The notes: generated from the sequence alone by a model not told the origin. DNA of 64,000 nt from Allobrachymonas sp. (GCA_030529505.1 JAUMWT010000003.1:1-64000), one strand, 5' to 3'; shown: positions 18,729-27,631, counted from the first letter of the stretch. A program made the numbers and translations.

Positions 18729-20201
18729 TCAGCGGCGAGCCGCCAGAATGGATGGTGCCGAGGCCGCAGGCAGCAGCGTGTGCCTTGCGGTTGCTGCGGC
18801 AGCTAAAGGCAAAGGGGTGGCCGATGCGGGCGGTGCTGGTGTGTTTGCAGCCGGGCCAGCAGGCGTGACAGCAGAAGCAGGAACAGGGGCGCTTGCCGCC
18901 GCACTGACTGGCGCGCCAGCAGCTGCGCTGGCCGTGGCATGCGCCGCAGTGGCTGTTGCAGAAGCTGTTGCCGTGGCGGCCGAAGCCGCATCACCTGGCG
19001 GCATGGCAGGCAGCAGTGCCGCTTCCGCCTCGGCCAGGGCTTGCAGGCTTTGGGTGATGGCGGGCAACTCGCCTTCGCGGGCTTGCAACTGCAACTGCTG
19101 CAGCGTTTTCTGGGCAGCTTGCACGGCGGGCGATTGGCCGTCGAAATATTGCTCCAGCAGGCTGCTGCTGGCATCCAGATCGCGCTGGGCGGCTTCCAGC
19201 TGGCGCAGCAGCAGGGCCATGCGCGCACCCAGCAGGCGTTGGCGCAGGTGTTCGCGCACGTAAGGGATTTGCTCGGGCGCCATCAGCGCCGCGCTGGTGC
19301 TGGGCAAGGTGCGCACGCGCACCAGTTGCCCGAGGCTTTCGCTCACGCTTTGCCACAGGCGCAGCCAGCGCGATTGGGGCTCATGCACCGCCACGGGCCG
19401 TTTGGGCGCCGGTTTGGGCGCTGAAGCGGGCGTTTCCAACAAGGGCACGCTCTGGCTTTGCAAAGGCAGCGTTTTGATGCCCGGCAGCAGGGCGTCGAGT
19501 TCGGCCAGCAGTTGGGCCACGTCCATGACGCGGGCGGCGCGAACATGTGCCAGGTCTTGCGCCACGGCCTGCCGCACCGCCGCCAAACGAGCCTGCTGTG
19601 GAGGCTGTTGCGCTTGCCGGGGCTGGGCGGCCAAACGCTGCTCGGCCGCCGTGAGCGCCTGCACCAAGGGCTGCACCTGAGCCGTGAATTGCGCCTGCTG
19701 CTGCGCCGTTTGCAGGGACGCGCGCACTTCGGCCAACAAGGCCATGTTCTGCGATTGCGCCAGCGTGTGCAGCAGCGCCTCGGTTTGCTGGCGCTGGGTG
19801 TCGATGGCCGCCACTTTCTGCTCCAACAGGGCGGCCTGCTCGCTGTGCTGGGCGCTGTGTTGCGTGGCCTGTTGCAACTGTTGCTTCAAATCACTGGCTT
19901 GTGCTTCCAGCCGGGCCAGGTCTTGCGCCATGTGCATGCGCAGTTGCGTGTGGCTGCGCCACATCCAGCCCGCAGCGCCCAAGGCCAACGAGGCCAGTGC
20001 CCAGCCCAAAGCCAACCCCAGGCGGGCAGCGCCCGAGAGGCGGGCCGACGGCGCTGCATTGGCCGTTGCATCAGGCGCTGTGGGGGATGATGCCGCTGCG
20101 CCTTCGTTCACCAGCACGGCATCTTCCACGGCAGGCGTGGCCGCGCTGCCGGGCAGGGGCGCAGAGCCATCTGGCTGGGGAAGATCGGGCCGTTGATTCA
20201 T
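18729..20201 (-). CDS. hemX: HemX-like membrane protein (uroporphyrinogen-III C-methyltransferase-like by name)
   Basis: 490 residues from the ATG at 20201 (MNQRPDLPQPDGSAPLPG), which overlaps the hemD stop as ATGA. A cytoplasmic A/P-rich tail of about 55 residues precedes one membrane helix, RLGLALGWALASLALGAAGW. A long coiled-coil region follows with LEAQASDLKQQLQQAT, then the conserved HemX region with RWLRLWQSVSESLGQLVRV and LGARMALLLRQLEAAQRDL. The last ~100 residues are extreme Ala/Pro/Ser low-complexity sequence. Despite the family name, no SAM-binding methyltransferase motif is visible. The role in heme synthesis is unresolved. Confidence 0.88.
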   Translation of the reverse strand: MNQRPDLPQPDGSAPLPGSAATPAVEDAVLVNEGAAASSPTAPDATANAAPSARLSGAARLGLALGWALASLALGAAGWMWRSHTQLRMHMAQDLARLEAQASDLKQQLQQATQHSAQHSEQAALLEQKVAAIDTQRQQTEALLHTLAQSQNMALLAEVRASLQTAQQQAQFTAQVQPLVQALTAAEQRLAAQPRQAQQPPQQARLAAVRQAVAQDLAHVRAARVMDVAQLLAELDALLPGIKTLPLQSQSVPLLETPASAPKPAPKRPVAVHEPQSRWLRLWQSVSESLGQLVRVRTLPSTSAALMAPEQIPYVREHLRQRLLGARMALLLRQLEAAQRDLDASSSLLEQYFDGQSPAVQAAQKTLQQLQLQAREGELPAITQSLQALAEAEAALLPAMPPGDAASAATATASATATAAHATASAAAGAPVSAAASAPVPASAVTPAGPAANTPAPPASATPLPLAAAATARHTLLPAASAPSILAARR

Positions 20202-21043
20202 GGCGCGGATTGTAGCGACTGCACCACGTCTGGCAGGCTGGGGCGGCAGAGCAGCACCCGCCCAAAGCCCAGCTGCTGCGCTGCCTGCGCGATGCGCGGG
20301 TGCGTGGCCAGCGCCGTGGCGTGAGCCCAGTGCTGCGCGGGCAACAAAGCTGCCAAATGCCGCAGCGCCAGGCCGCTGCTGAAAAGCCAAAGCGCTGGCT
20401 CACTGGCCAGGGCAGACGCATCCCGCGCTTGTTCAATCGACCACACGGGGCGCTGGCGCACATAGGCCACCACGCTGTGCAGGCCCACCCCGGCCCGGGT
20501 GATGGCTGCGCCCAGCCAGTCGCGCCCGTGGCCTTGGCTCGCATCGCGGTTTCCTGCATCGCCATTGCCTGCATCGCCATCCATGCCGCGCACCCGCAGA
20601 ATGAGCCGCCCCGCCTGCGCGCAGGCCGCCAGCTGCGGCTGCAACAGGGGCCACAGGGCTTCGGATTCGAATTGGGGGGCGTTGGCTGGGGGGCTGTCGA
20701 TCAAGGCAGTGGGCACGCCCACATCCAGCAAGGCGCGCCGCGTGCCGGGGCCAACGGCCCAAGCGCGCAAGGCTTGCTGCTGCCAGCGGCTGGCGGCTTG
20801 CGGCTGGGCAGCAAAAAAATGCTCAGCCGCCGCGGGGCTGACGAACAGCGCCGCGTGATAGCGCGCCAGCTCCTGCCAGCACTGCTGCAGTGCCTGGCGC
20901 AAGCGCGGATCGGCCACGGGCGCAATGTCGATCAGCGGCAGCGCGTGGCAGACCCGGTCTGGCAACTGCGCCTGCAAGGCGGCCTGCCACAGCCAGGCGG
21001 CTGCGGCAGGGCGCGTGAGGATGAGGGGCAGGCGGGGCGGCAT
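20198..21043 (-). CDS. hemD: Uroporphyrinogen-III synthase
   Basis: Cyclises hydroxymethylbilane to uroporphyrinogen III, inverting ring D. 281 residues, slightly long. HemD conserves little sequence; the assignment rests on the N-terminal LILTRPAAAAWLWQ, AVGPGTRRALLDVGVPTALI, LILRVRGMDGD, VVAYVRQRP and WLFSSGLALRHL, and on its place between hemC and hemX. A 15-bp tandem duplication encodes the GDAGNGDAGNRD segment near residue 157. Its stop overlaps the hemX start. Confidence 0.92.
   Translation of the reverse strand: MPPRLPLILTRPAAAAWLWQAALQAQLPDRVCHALPLIDIAPVADPRLRQALQQCWQELARYHAALFVSPAAAEHFFAAQPQAASRWQQQALRAWAVGPGTRRALLDVGVPTALIDSPPANAPQFESEALWPLLQPQLAACAQAGRLILRVRGMDGDAGNGDAGNRDASQGHGRDWLGAAITRAGVGLHSVVAYVRQRPVWSIEQARDASALASEPALWLFSSGLALRHLAALLPAQHWAHATALATHPRIAQAAQQLGFGRVLLCRPSLPDVVQSLQSAP
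20553..20582. repeat. 15-bp tandem repeat inside hemD
   Basis: Two copies of CCTGCATCGCCATTG, the second ending CC, with a degenerate third unit just before them. The unit length is a multiple of three, so it only lengthens a loop of HemD. Confidence 0.7.
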
Positions 21044-21246
21044 CGTTTCAGAACGGAGAGCGTGCAGGCATCAGACGCCTGCGCAGGACGCTGGGGAGCA
21101 AGGCCAGTCATTCATGCTTTGATGCAAGCCAAGCATGTTGAGAGGCAGCGCTGCTGCGTATTTGGCAAAGGGACAACACCTGAGGAATGAAAGGGGAAAA
21201 GAAAAGGACAAGTGGAAAGGGCTAGTAAGGGCTAATGCCAGGCCGC

Positions 21247-22344
21247 TCATGCGCCGTGCTCGCGTGGCTTGGCTGCGCTTTTCGCATCAATCCCCGCAGC
21301 GCTCCGCACAGCACTTGTCGGCGCACCCACTGCCGCGCCGTCCCCAGCCACTTTCTCCGCCACTTTCTCCACCACTTCATCGGCCACAGTCGCCCCTTGG
21401 GCAAGCAATTGCTGCGCCACGGCCTGGCCCAGCTGCTCGGCCTGATCCAGCGTGCGGCAATCGGCCTGGTGCTGGGCGCGCAGCAGGCCGCCATCGGGCA
21501 TGCCCCAGGCGGCGCGCAGATCCAAAGCGTGCTCATCCCGCCAGACGGCATGGGCCGCCAGCGGCACGGTGCAGCTGCCGCCCAGCGCGCGGCTCACGGC
21601 GCGTTCGGCCGCGACTTGCAGCCAGGTGGGCTGGTGCGCCAGCGGGGCCAGCACCGGCAGCAAGTCCAGCCGGTCGGCACGGATTTCAATCGCCAAAGCG
21701 CCTTGGGCCGCAGCGGGCAGCATGGTGGCTGGCTCCAGATGCTGGCGGATGCGCACATCCAGCTCCAGGCGCTTGAGGCCCGCAGCGGCCAGCACGATGC
21801 CGTCGGCCAGCCCTTCGTCCAGCTTGCGCAGGCGGGTATCGACGTTGCCGCGCAGGGGCACGATGCGCAAATCGGGGCGCAAGGCGCGCAGTTGCGCCAC
21901 GCGCCGCAGGCTGGAGGTGCCCACCGTGCCGCCTGCAGGCACGTCCAGCACGCTGGCGTAGCGCGGCGAAATCCAGGCATCGCGCGCATCTTCGCGCGCC
22001 AGCACGCAGGCCAGGCGAAAGCCTTCGGGCAGGGTCATGGGCACGTCTTTGAGCGAATGCACGGCCAGATCGGCCCGCCCGTCTTGCAGGGCGTGCTCGA
22101 TTTCCTTGATGAAGAGGCCCTTGCCGCCGATTTCGCTCAAAGGGCGATCGAGCACGCGGTCGCCCTCAGTCGTCAGCCCCAGAATCTGCACCTGCTGATG
22201 GCCCAGGCTTTGCAGCAGGCCGCGCACATGGTGCGCCTGCCACAGGGCCAGACGGCTTTGGCGCGTGGCAATCACCAGCGGAAATGGACTGGGGGGGCTG
22301 GCCGGCTGGCCGGAGCAGGCGGTGGCTTCTTCAGACATATTCAT
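21247..22344 (-). CDS. hemC: Porphobilinogen deaminase (hydroxymethylbilane synthase)
   Basis: Polymerises four porphobilinogens into hydroxymethylbilane. About 365 residues from the ATG at 22344; the next ATG (MSEEATAC) is two codons later. Upstream in-frame codons run into the repeat copy at 22412 and are rejected. Motifs in order: VIATRQSRLALWQAHHV, the substrate arginines and aspartate in LAVHSLKDVPM, GTSSLRRVAQL, PLRGNVDTRLRKLDEG, and LGGSCTVPLAAHA with the cysteine that carries the dipyrromethane cofactor. The C-terminus has an unusual ~45-residue Ala/Val/Lys-rich extension (VVEKVAEKVAGDG). It starts the heme operon; hemD begins 203 bases beyond its stop. Confidence 0.95.
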   Translation of the reverse strand: MNMSEEATACSGQPASPPSPFPLVIATRQSRLALWQAHHVRGLLQSLGHQQVQILGLTTEGDRVLDRPLSEIGGKGLFIKEIEHALQDGRADLAVHSLKDVPMTLPEGFRLACVLAREDARDAWISPRYASVLDVPAGGTVGTSSLRRVAQLRALRPDLRIVPLRGNVDTRLRKLDEGLADGIVLAAAGLKRLELDVRIRQHLEPATMLPAAAQGALAIEIRADRLDLLPVLAPLAHQPTWLQVAAERAVSRALGGSCTVPLAAHAVWRDEHALDLRAAWGMPDGGLLRAQHQADCRTLDQAEQLGQAVAQQLLAQGATVADEVVEKVAEKVAGDGAAVGAPTSAVRSAAGIDAKSAAKPREHGA

Positions 22345-22411
22345 GGCATGAAAAGAAGGGGGCGGATTTTTCAGGGCTTGCATCAAAAAACGCGCATGCC
22401 GCATCCGCCAC

Positions 22412-22583
22412 AAGAGCCTGTTCAAGATCTCAACACGAGGCGATTGGACAGCATGCGGAATGGGACGCAAGGCGCAAATTGCAGCGTATGGCCCGAGCTA
22501 TGGACAAAGTTTGCAACGAAGCAGACCGCCCGCTTCCATTTTCAAGCGCCAACGAGAAGATTGTGGAGATTGTGAACAGGCCC
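22412..22583 (+). repeat. Dispersed MITE-like repeat, copy 2
   Basis: 172 bases, taken here as forward orientation. Begins AAGAGCCTGTTCAAGATCTC and ends GAGATTGTGAACAGGCCCC, inverted ends matching at 10 or more positions. The interior includes CACGAGGCGATTGGA, GCAAGGCGCAAATTGC, TTTGCAACGAAGCAGACCG and CCATTTTCAAGCGCC. It lies 68 bases upstream of the hemC start. Confidence 0.85.
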
Positions 22584-23085
22584 CAAGAGCAAGAGATGCT
22601 AGCATGCAGCCCACTCAAGCGATGAGCCGCTAGCAATTGGCCACTGTGATGGGCCACCGCAATTGAGCACCGAATGGGCCCTTGGCTGCCGTGCTTTTGC
22701 AGTTCGCAGCACCAGCCAAGCGCGCTTGCCCCCACAGCAAACAGCATGGTGCGCCAAGCCAGCAGCTTCCGGCACGGCCCTGCATTGCATGCAGAAAGAT
22801 CGCGGCCCAGCGCCCGCGACGACTACGCTGCCTGGCCCGTTATGGACAAAGGTTTGACAGGCGGCGCTTTGAACAGCGTCATCTGCCCAAAGGGCAAACA
22901 GGGAGCGTTGCCTGCCTTTCCCAAGCCCCCAAACGGGCGTCCGCAAGCGCCCACTCACCGCCTATCGCTCATGCGCTTGGGGCGTAACGCCGCAGCTCCG
23001 CCAAGCCATCGCTGAATATCCAGTGATTAATCCTTATGGATTCATTTTTTCCATGTCTTACAAAGCGGCACATCATCCCCGACAG

Positions 23086-23215
23086 TTGCCCACATTTTCT
23101 GTGGATAACTTTGGGGACAATCTCTTCTCACCCGCTCCAAGAGCTTGATTTATGATGATTGCGACAAATTGATGATCTTTTAATCAAAATAAAATTCTTT
23201 TAAAATCAACAAGTT
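23086..23215. promoter_or_regulatory. DnaA-box-like cluster beside an AT-rich tract
   Basis: TGTGGATAA at 23100-23108 is an exact DnaA box (TTATCCACA) on the minus strand. TTGCCCACA at 23086-23094 and TTGGGGACAA at 23111-23120 are near matches. A strongly AT-rich tract follows at about 23147-23210. This resembles origin architecture, but no dnaA or dnaN is in the window. Regulation of xseA or hemC by DnaA, or chance, are alternatives. Confidence 0.35.
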
Positions 23216-23310
23216 GCACGTACGCATGCGGCTTGGCGCAAGATTTGGTAAGCATTAAGGAGCTTGCAAGCAAACTGTAGATAATCCTGACTGCAACTGC
23301 CGTACACAGC

Positions 23311-24840
23311 ATGCAATTTGACGCAAATTCGCCCCCTCAAACGCCAAATCGGCTTACAAGCGGCGCCACGCCAAGGGTCTGGCCCGTGGGGGCCTTGTGC
23401 CGCGCGGTGACCGACGCTCTGGAAGCCCGTTTTGGCGCGGTGCAGGTGCAGGGCGAAATCGCCGGATTTGCCCGCGCCGCCAGCGGCCATTGCTACTTCA
23501 CTTTGAAAGATGCGCAAGGCCAACTGCGCTGCGCCATGTTCCGCCGCGCAGCCAGCCTGCTGGGCTGGGAACCGCGCGATGGCGAGCAGGTGCAAGTGCT
23601 GGGCCGCCTGGCCGTGTACGAAGCGCGCGGCGACCTGCAATTGATCGTTGAAAGCGTGCGCCGCGCCGGGCAAGGCGCGCTGTACGAGGCCTTTTTGCGC
23701 ATCAAGGCAGAACTGCAAGCGCAGGGCCTGTTTGATGCCGCACGCAAGCGCACGCTCACTCCTTTTCCGCGCGGGCTGGGGCTGGTGACTTCGCTCGGGG
23801 CCGCTGCCCTGCGCGACGTGGCCACCGCCCTGCAGCGCCGCGCGCCGCACCTGCCCGTGCTGCTGGCCCCGGCCGCGGTGCAAGGCGCAGCCGCCCCGGC
23901 GGCCTTGATCGCGGCCCTGCAGCGCCTGTACGCCCTGGCCCGCGCCCAGCAACAGGGCGATGCCACGGCCCTGCAGCTGCCCGTGATCGACAGCATTTTG
24001 CTGGTGCGCGGCGGCGGATCGATGGACGATCTGTGGGCCTTCAACGATGCCCAGCTGGCCCACACCATCGTGCAAAGCCCGGTGCCCCTTGTGGTGGGCG
24101 TGGGGCACGAAACCGATTTCACCATCGCCGATTTTTGTGCCGACGTGCGCGCCCCCACCCCCACCGCTGCGGCCGAGCTGGCCGCCCTGCCCCGCCAGCA
24201 ACTGTGGCTGCAGGCCCAGGGCTGCGCCCAGCGCCTGCACCAGCGCGTGCAACGGCAAATGGACGCGCTGGCCCAGCAGCTTGACCGGCTGGCCTGGAGC
24301 CTGAGCCGCAGCGCCGCCCCCGTGCGCCAGCACCGCCTGCATCTGCACGAACTGGCCTTGCGCCTGCAGCAATTGCGCCGGGCCGAAGGGGCCAGCCGCC
24401 GCCAGCACTTGCAGCATCTGCGGCAACATCTGCTGCAAGCCTCCCTGCGCCAAACGCGGCACGGCCAGCACGCCTTGCAACTGCAAAGCGCCGCGCAAGC
24501 CTTGCAAGGCAGCTTGCGCCACAACCTGCAACAGCGGCAATCCCAACTCGACCACTTGCAGCAGCGCTGGCAAACGGCCTGCCAAGGGCAACTGGCAGAA
24601 CACAGCCAGCGCCTGGCACGCTGCGCCAACAGCCTGCGCCTGCTCAACCCACAGCACACGCTGCAACGCGGCTTTGCCCTGCTGCAAGACGCCAGCGGCC
24701 GCTTGCTGTCGCGCCAAAGCGATTTCCACGCAGGCCAGGCCATCACCGCCACCGTGAGCGACGGGCCCGTGCCGCTCACCCCGCAACTGAAAAAACAATT
24801 GACAAAACTCCAGCCGCAGCAGCCCGAGCTGGATTGGTAA
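23311..24840 (+). CDS. xseA: Exodeoxyribonuclease VII large subunit
   Basis: The catalytic subunit of exonuclease VII, which degrades single-stranded DNA to oligonucleotides; it needs XseB, not in the window. 509 residues from the ATG at 23311, longer than the ~450 norm. An N-terminal OB-fold (QVQGEIAGFARAASGHCYFTLKD) is followed by the catalytic domain with LGLVTSLGAAALRDV, SILLVRGGGSMDDLWAFND and VVGVGHETDFTIADFCADVRAPTPTAA (quoted as a region of conserved G, H, D and R residues). A long Gln/Leu/Arg-rich coiled coil runs from about residue 290 to 440. It stands alone and is divergent from the heme operon. Confidence 0.95.
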   Translation: MQFDANSPPQTPNRLTSGATPRVWPVGALCRAVTDALEARFGAVQVQGEIAGFARAASGHCYFTLKDAQGQLRCAMFRRAASLLGWEPRDGEQVQVLGRLAVYEARGDLQLIVESVRRAGQGALYEAFLRIKAELQAQGLFDAARKRTLTPFPRGLGLVTSLGAAALRDVATALQRRAPHLPVLLAPAAVQGAAAPAALIAALQRLYALARAQQQGDATALQLPVIDSILLVRGGGSMDDLWAFNDAQLAHTIVQSPVPLVVGVGHETDFTIADFCADVRAPTPTAAAELAALPRQQLWLQAQGCAQRLHQRVQRQMDALAQQLDRLAWSLSRSAAPVRQHRLHLHELALRLQQLRRAEGASRRQHLQHLRQHLLQASLRQTRHGQHALQLQSAAQALQGSLRHNLQQRQSQLDHLQQRWQTACQGQLAEHSQRLARCANSLRLLNPQHTLQRGFALLQDASGRLLSRQSDFHAGQAITATVSDGPVPLTPQLKKQLTKLQPQQPELDW

Positions 24841-24940
24841 AGCGCACGCCACACCCCGCCCATGCCTGAAGCCAAAGGAGATTTGCTTGCGCTTTTCTCA
24901 GCCGCGTAAAAAGGAGAACTCCCTTTAGCCCTGAGGGATC

Positions 24941-25118
24941 AAGAGCCTGTTCACAATCTCCCCCGCGGGCGCTTGAAAATGGAAGCGGGCGCTCTGCCGC
25001 ACTGCCAATATCGTCCATAGCACAGGCTATGCACTTCGCTCATGTCTTTCGATTCGCGCCTTACACTCCATCCCGCCCCATTTCCAATTGCCTCGCGTTG
25101 AGGTTTTGAACAGACTCC
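24941..25118 (-). repeat. Dispersed MITE-like repeat, copy 3
   Basis: 178 bases, reverse orientation. Ends are AAGAGCCTGTTCACAATCTC and GCGTTGAGGTTTTGAACAGACTCC. It shares GGCGCTTGAAAATGGAAGCGGGCG, read as the complement of the copy-2 interior, and the CATAGCACAGGCTATG central palindrome. Its right end forms the last codons of the GNAT gene at 25061-25402. Confidence 0.85.
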
Positions 25119-25402
25119 AACAGGCAGCGATAGCCGGGATGGCGTTCGATATAGGCCCGAACGAAACTGCACTGGGGATCGATTCGATAGCCGCATTGCG
25201 CCGCATGATCCAGCACATGCTTGACCAAGGCGGAGCCAATGCCGCGCCCACCCAGCGGCTGCGGCACCACCGTGTGCATGAAACGAAGCGTGTTGCCATG
25301 CATGAGGTAGCTTGCGTAGGCCGTGTGTCCGTCCACAACGGCCTCGAAACGCTGGGCCTGGGGCAGATGGGTGATGAGGAGAGCGTGCTGCATAAGGGGC
25401 AT
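25061..25402 (-). CDS. Small GNAT-fold N-acetyltransferase (YidJ-like), C-terminus formed by a repeat
   Basis: 113 residues. The core matches the small YjdJ-type GNAT domain: FEAVVDGHTAYASYLMHG, RFMHTVVPQPLGGRGIGSAL with the R/Q-x-x-G-x-G/A acetyl-CoA loop, and LVKHVLDHAAQCGYRIDP followed by SFVRAYIERHP. Proteins of this type are about 90-100 residues and normally end soon after the last stretch; here the final 18 residues (ESVQNLNARQLEMGRDGV) are encoded by repeat copy 3. The acetylated substrate is unknown. It lies downstream of xseA in convergent orientation. Confidence 0.75.
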   Translation of the reverse strand: MPLMQHALLITHLPQAQRFEAVVDGHTAYASYLMHGNTLRFMHTVVPQPLGGRGIGSALVKHVLDHAAQCGYRIDPQCSFVRAYIERHPGYRCLLESVQNLNARQLEMGRDGV

Positions 25403-25609
25403 TCCTGTTGATGCGGTGAGCGTTCAAAGGCCGTTCAAACGTGTTGACTCCAGCCGCTCGGCGCTGAAAAAACCGGCCCGTTCAATCGCATGTTCACCAT
25501 GACACAAAGCGCCTTATGCCTGGCTTTCGGCAGCGGCGATCTTTTCTTTTCATCGCTCCAATCGGCTTGAAAGAACTGCATCAGACCACGAGCACTTGCC
25601 GCAGCAAAC

Positions 25610-26401
25610 TCAAGACTGCGATTTTTTGCTGGCCGTCTGCAGTGAAGGATGCAGCGCGCGCTGCGTGCCCGCGCGGCGCAGGTTCTTGAAGGCGGCAAAT
25701 TCCCAGGCGCGCATGGCCAGCACCAGGGTGTAGCCCTCGCGATCGGGCGGGGCGGCTTTCTGATCGCTCAGGTGTTGCTGGGCAAAGTCGTTGACGATTT
25801 TCCGGATGCGCTCCAGAAACAGGGGCGCATCTGCGCGCGAAATGGTGCCATGCACCAGTTGCAGGCATTCGTCTTCGCCGCCAAAGTGGCCGCCGAAATA
25901 GTCGAGCAGCACATGCTCGCGAAAGTATTCCATGACCGGGCCATTGGGCCGCCAGCGAAAGCCTTTGCCGACCTTGAGGCGATAGCGATTGTGCGGGCGC
26001 AACTCCAGTATGCCGATGCGATCCAGCTGCGCGAGCAGGGTAATGCATTCGGCTTCGCTGATACGGTAGGTGCTGATGATGTGCTCCAGCGTCCATTGGC
26101 TCATGGCCGAAATGGCCACCAGCAGCAGCTTGTCGTTGGCCACAACGGCGCGTTCCTGCTCTAGCGTGAGTTGCAGCAGGGGCGGGCTGCTGCTCATGGC
26201 GCGCTGGGCCAGGTCGGCAAAGTCGATGCGCAAGGCGCGGCAAATCGCATCGATGCGCGACAGGGGCATATCGGCCTTGGCGAACATGCGCTTGATGCTG
26301 GATTCGGCCATGCCCAGCCGCTGCGCCAGCTCGGCATAGGTCACGCCTGCGTCTTTGAGTTCGGCCTTGATGGCCCTGATCAGTTCGTTGCTGGCGCTCA
26401 T
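25610..26401 (-). CDS. XRE-family helix-turn-helix transcriptional regulator
   Basis: 263 residues from the ATG at 26401 (MSASNELIRAIKAEL), chosen because AGGAG lies eight bases upstream; the longer frame adds unlikely sequence. The N-terminal HTH (about residues 6-60) has AGVTYAELAQRLGMAESSIKRMF. The remainder is a mixed helical domain with a conserved-looking RPNGPVMEYFREHVLLDYF and GHFGGEDECLQLVHGTIS, possibly an effector or dimerisation domain that I do not recognise. It is divergent from the interrupted ceramidase-family gene. A perfect tandem 12-bp repeat in its own leader may be an operator. Confidence 0.8.
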   Translation of the reverse strand: MSASNELIRAIKAELKDAGVTYAELAQRLGMAESSIKRMFAKADMPLSRIDAICRALRIDFADLAQRAMSSSPPLLQLTLEQERAVVANDKLLLVAISAMSQWTLEHIISTYRISEAECITLLAQLDRIGILELRPHNRYRLKVGKGFRWRPNGPVMEYFREHVLLDYFGGHFGGEDECLQLVHGTISRADAPLFLERIRKIVNDFAQQHLSDQKAAPPDREGYTLVLAMRAWEFAAFKNLRRAGTQRALHPSLQTASKKSQS

Positions 26402-26412
26402 GGCGATCTCCT

Positions 26413-26436
26413 TCAAATCTTTTCTCAAATCTTTTC
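26413..26436. promoter_or_regulatory. Perfect tandem 12-bp repeat in the XRE-gene leader
   Basis: Two abutting copies of TCAAATCTTTTC lie 12 bases upstream of the regulator start, overlapping its ribosome-binding region on the minus strand. A direct-repeat operator for autoregulation is an inference. Simple slippage duplication is the alternative. Confidence 0.4.
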
Positions 26437-26572
26437 TTTTTGGCTGGCGCAACAGGTAACCCCGCGCGATACCCCAAGGCGCTGCTTGCGCGACTGCGCG
26501 CATTATTGCCGCCTGCTTGGACGGCTGGCCCGCAACATGCGCTTCGCTTGTTTGATTCAACAGGAGAAAAGC

Positions 26573-27502
26573 ATGAACAAGAGCAACAGAAAAAGTTTGT
26601 TTTCATCCGCAGCCGCCCTTGCCCCGGCAAACGCTGCAGGGCCATTGCACCAAGCGCCGCAACCCTGGGTGAGCGAGGCCGAAGCCAACTGGTGGCACCA
26701 TGGCAGTTGGCTCACGGGCATGACGCTGCTGCTGTGCGCACTGGCCTTGTGCCTGCCCGGCGTGCCCGTGCCCGACAGCTACCACGCCTTTGCCGATCAG
26801 GTGACGTAGTGGGGCTTTTTGCCGCATGCGCGCGATGTGCTGAGCAACGCGGCCTTTGCACTGGCCGGCTGGACCTTGCTGTGGCAGGGGCGGCGCTATG
26901 TTCGCAGCGGCGTGGCGCACAAGCGCGTGCTGCCCGCGCTGTACGTGGCGGGCTGGGGATTGATTCTGACGGCCGTTTGCTCTGGCGTGTATCACCTGCA
27001 GCCGGATGCACGCGGCCTGGTGCTGGATCGGCTCGGCATGAGCGTGGCCTTTGCCGGTGTGCTGGGCCTGTTGGTAGCCGACCGCTTTGCGCCCGTGCGC
27101 GTGCTGCCTGCCATGATCGTGGCCTTGCTGCTGGGCGTGGCGTGTACGCTGGGCGATTTCTTGCACGACAACACCATGCCCTGGGTGCTGTTCCAGTTGG
27201 GTCTGCTGGGGCTGATGTTGCTGGCGCCCTGGATCACGCGCGGCCCAGGCGCACAAGCTGCACAGGGCCAAGCGCCCCAAGCCGTGCTGGGCGTGGCCTG
27301 GTGGCAGGTGCTGCTGTTTTATGCCCTGGCCAAAGTCTGCGAAATGGGCGACCATGCTTTTTGGCAGCTCACGGGCGAAATCATCAGCGGCCACAGCCTC
27401 AAGCACATGGTGGCGGCCGCAGCCGTGTGGCCGGTGTTGCAAGCCTTGCAAGCCCGCCTGAAAGACGCGAAGGCGGCCACTGAACAAACGTCAAAAATTT
27501 GA
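26573..27502 (+). pseudogene. Ceramidase-family membrane protein interrupted by an in-frame TAG
   Basis: One continuous frame starts at the ATG at 26573 (MNKSNRKSLF), with AGGAG seven bases upstream, and runs to 27502, broken only by TAG at 26807-26809. Before the TAG a membrane helix leads into DSYHAFADQ; after it the same frame continues LPHARDVLSNAAFALAG. Together these make the ceramidase/CREST-family signature. Later motifs also match: SGVYHLQPDARGLVLDRLGM and the C-terminal EMGDHAFWQLTG and SGHSLKHMVAAAA. About 309 codons in total with seven or so helices. Family members hydrolyse ceramide or related lipid amides. It could be a recent nonsense mutation, a sequencing error or stop-codon readthrough. 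gshA follows 129 bases later. Confidence 0.75.
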
Positions 27503-27631
27503 CCAGCAATGGCAGAGATAAGGCCAAGCCCGGAAATCAGACGCTGCAAGCGCAGTATGATATTTTTATCAAATCATCTTGCTATAAGATTCTGCACTTG
27601 TATCTGCCTGTTTCTCTCTGGACTGCCCATC

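Larger units (their letters stand above)
22345..23310. other. Long divergent intergenic region, hemC to xseA
   Basis: 966 bases. It contains repeat copy 2, then about 450 bases with no supported gene, then an AT-rich block with DnaA-box-like sites, annotated separately. It must also hold the promoters of hemC and xseA. Open frames of about 110-120 codons on both strands lack starts and family resemblance. Confidence 0.5.

Noticed and set aside
22345..22470. Upstream in-frame extension of hemC
   Set aside because: Those codons are made by repeat copy 2 and lack similarity to HemC N-termini.
22674..23015. Overlapping frames of about 100-120 codons on both strands between hemC and xseA
   Set aside because: No ribosome-binding sites, mutually overlapping and without protein features.
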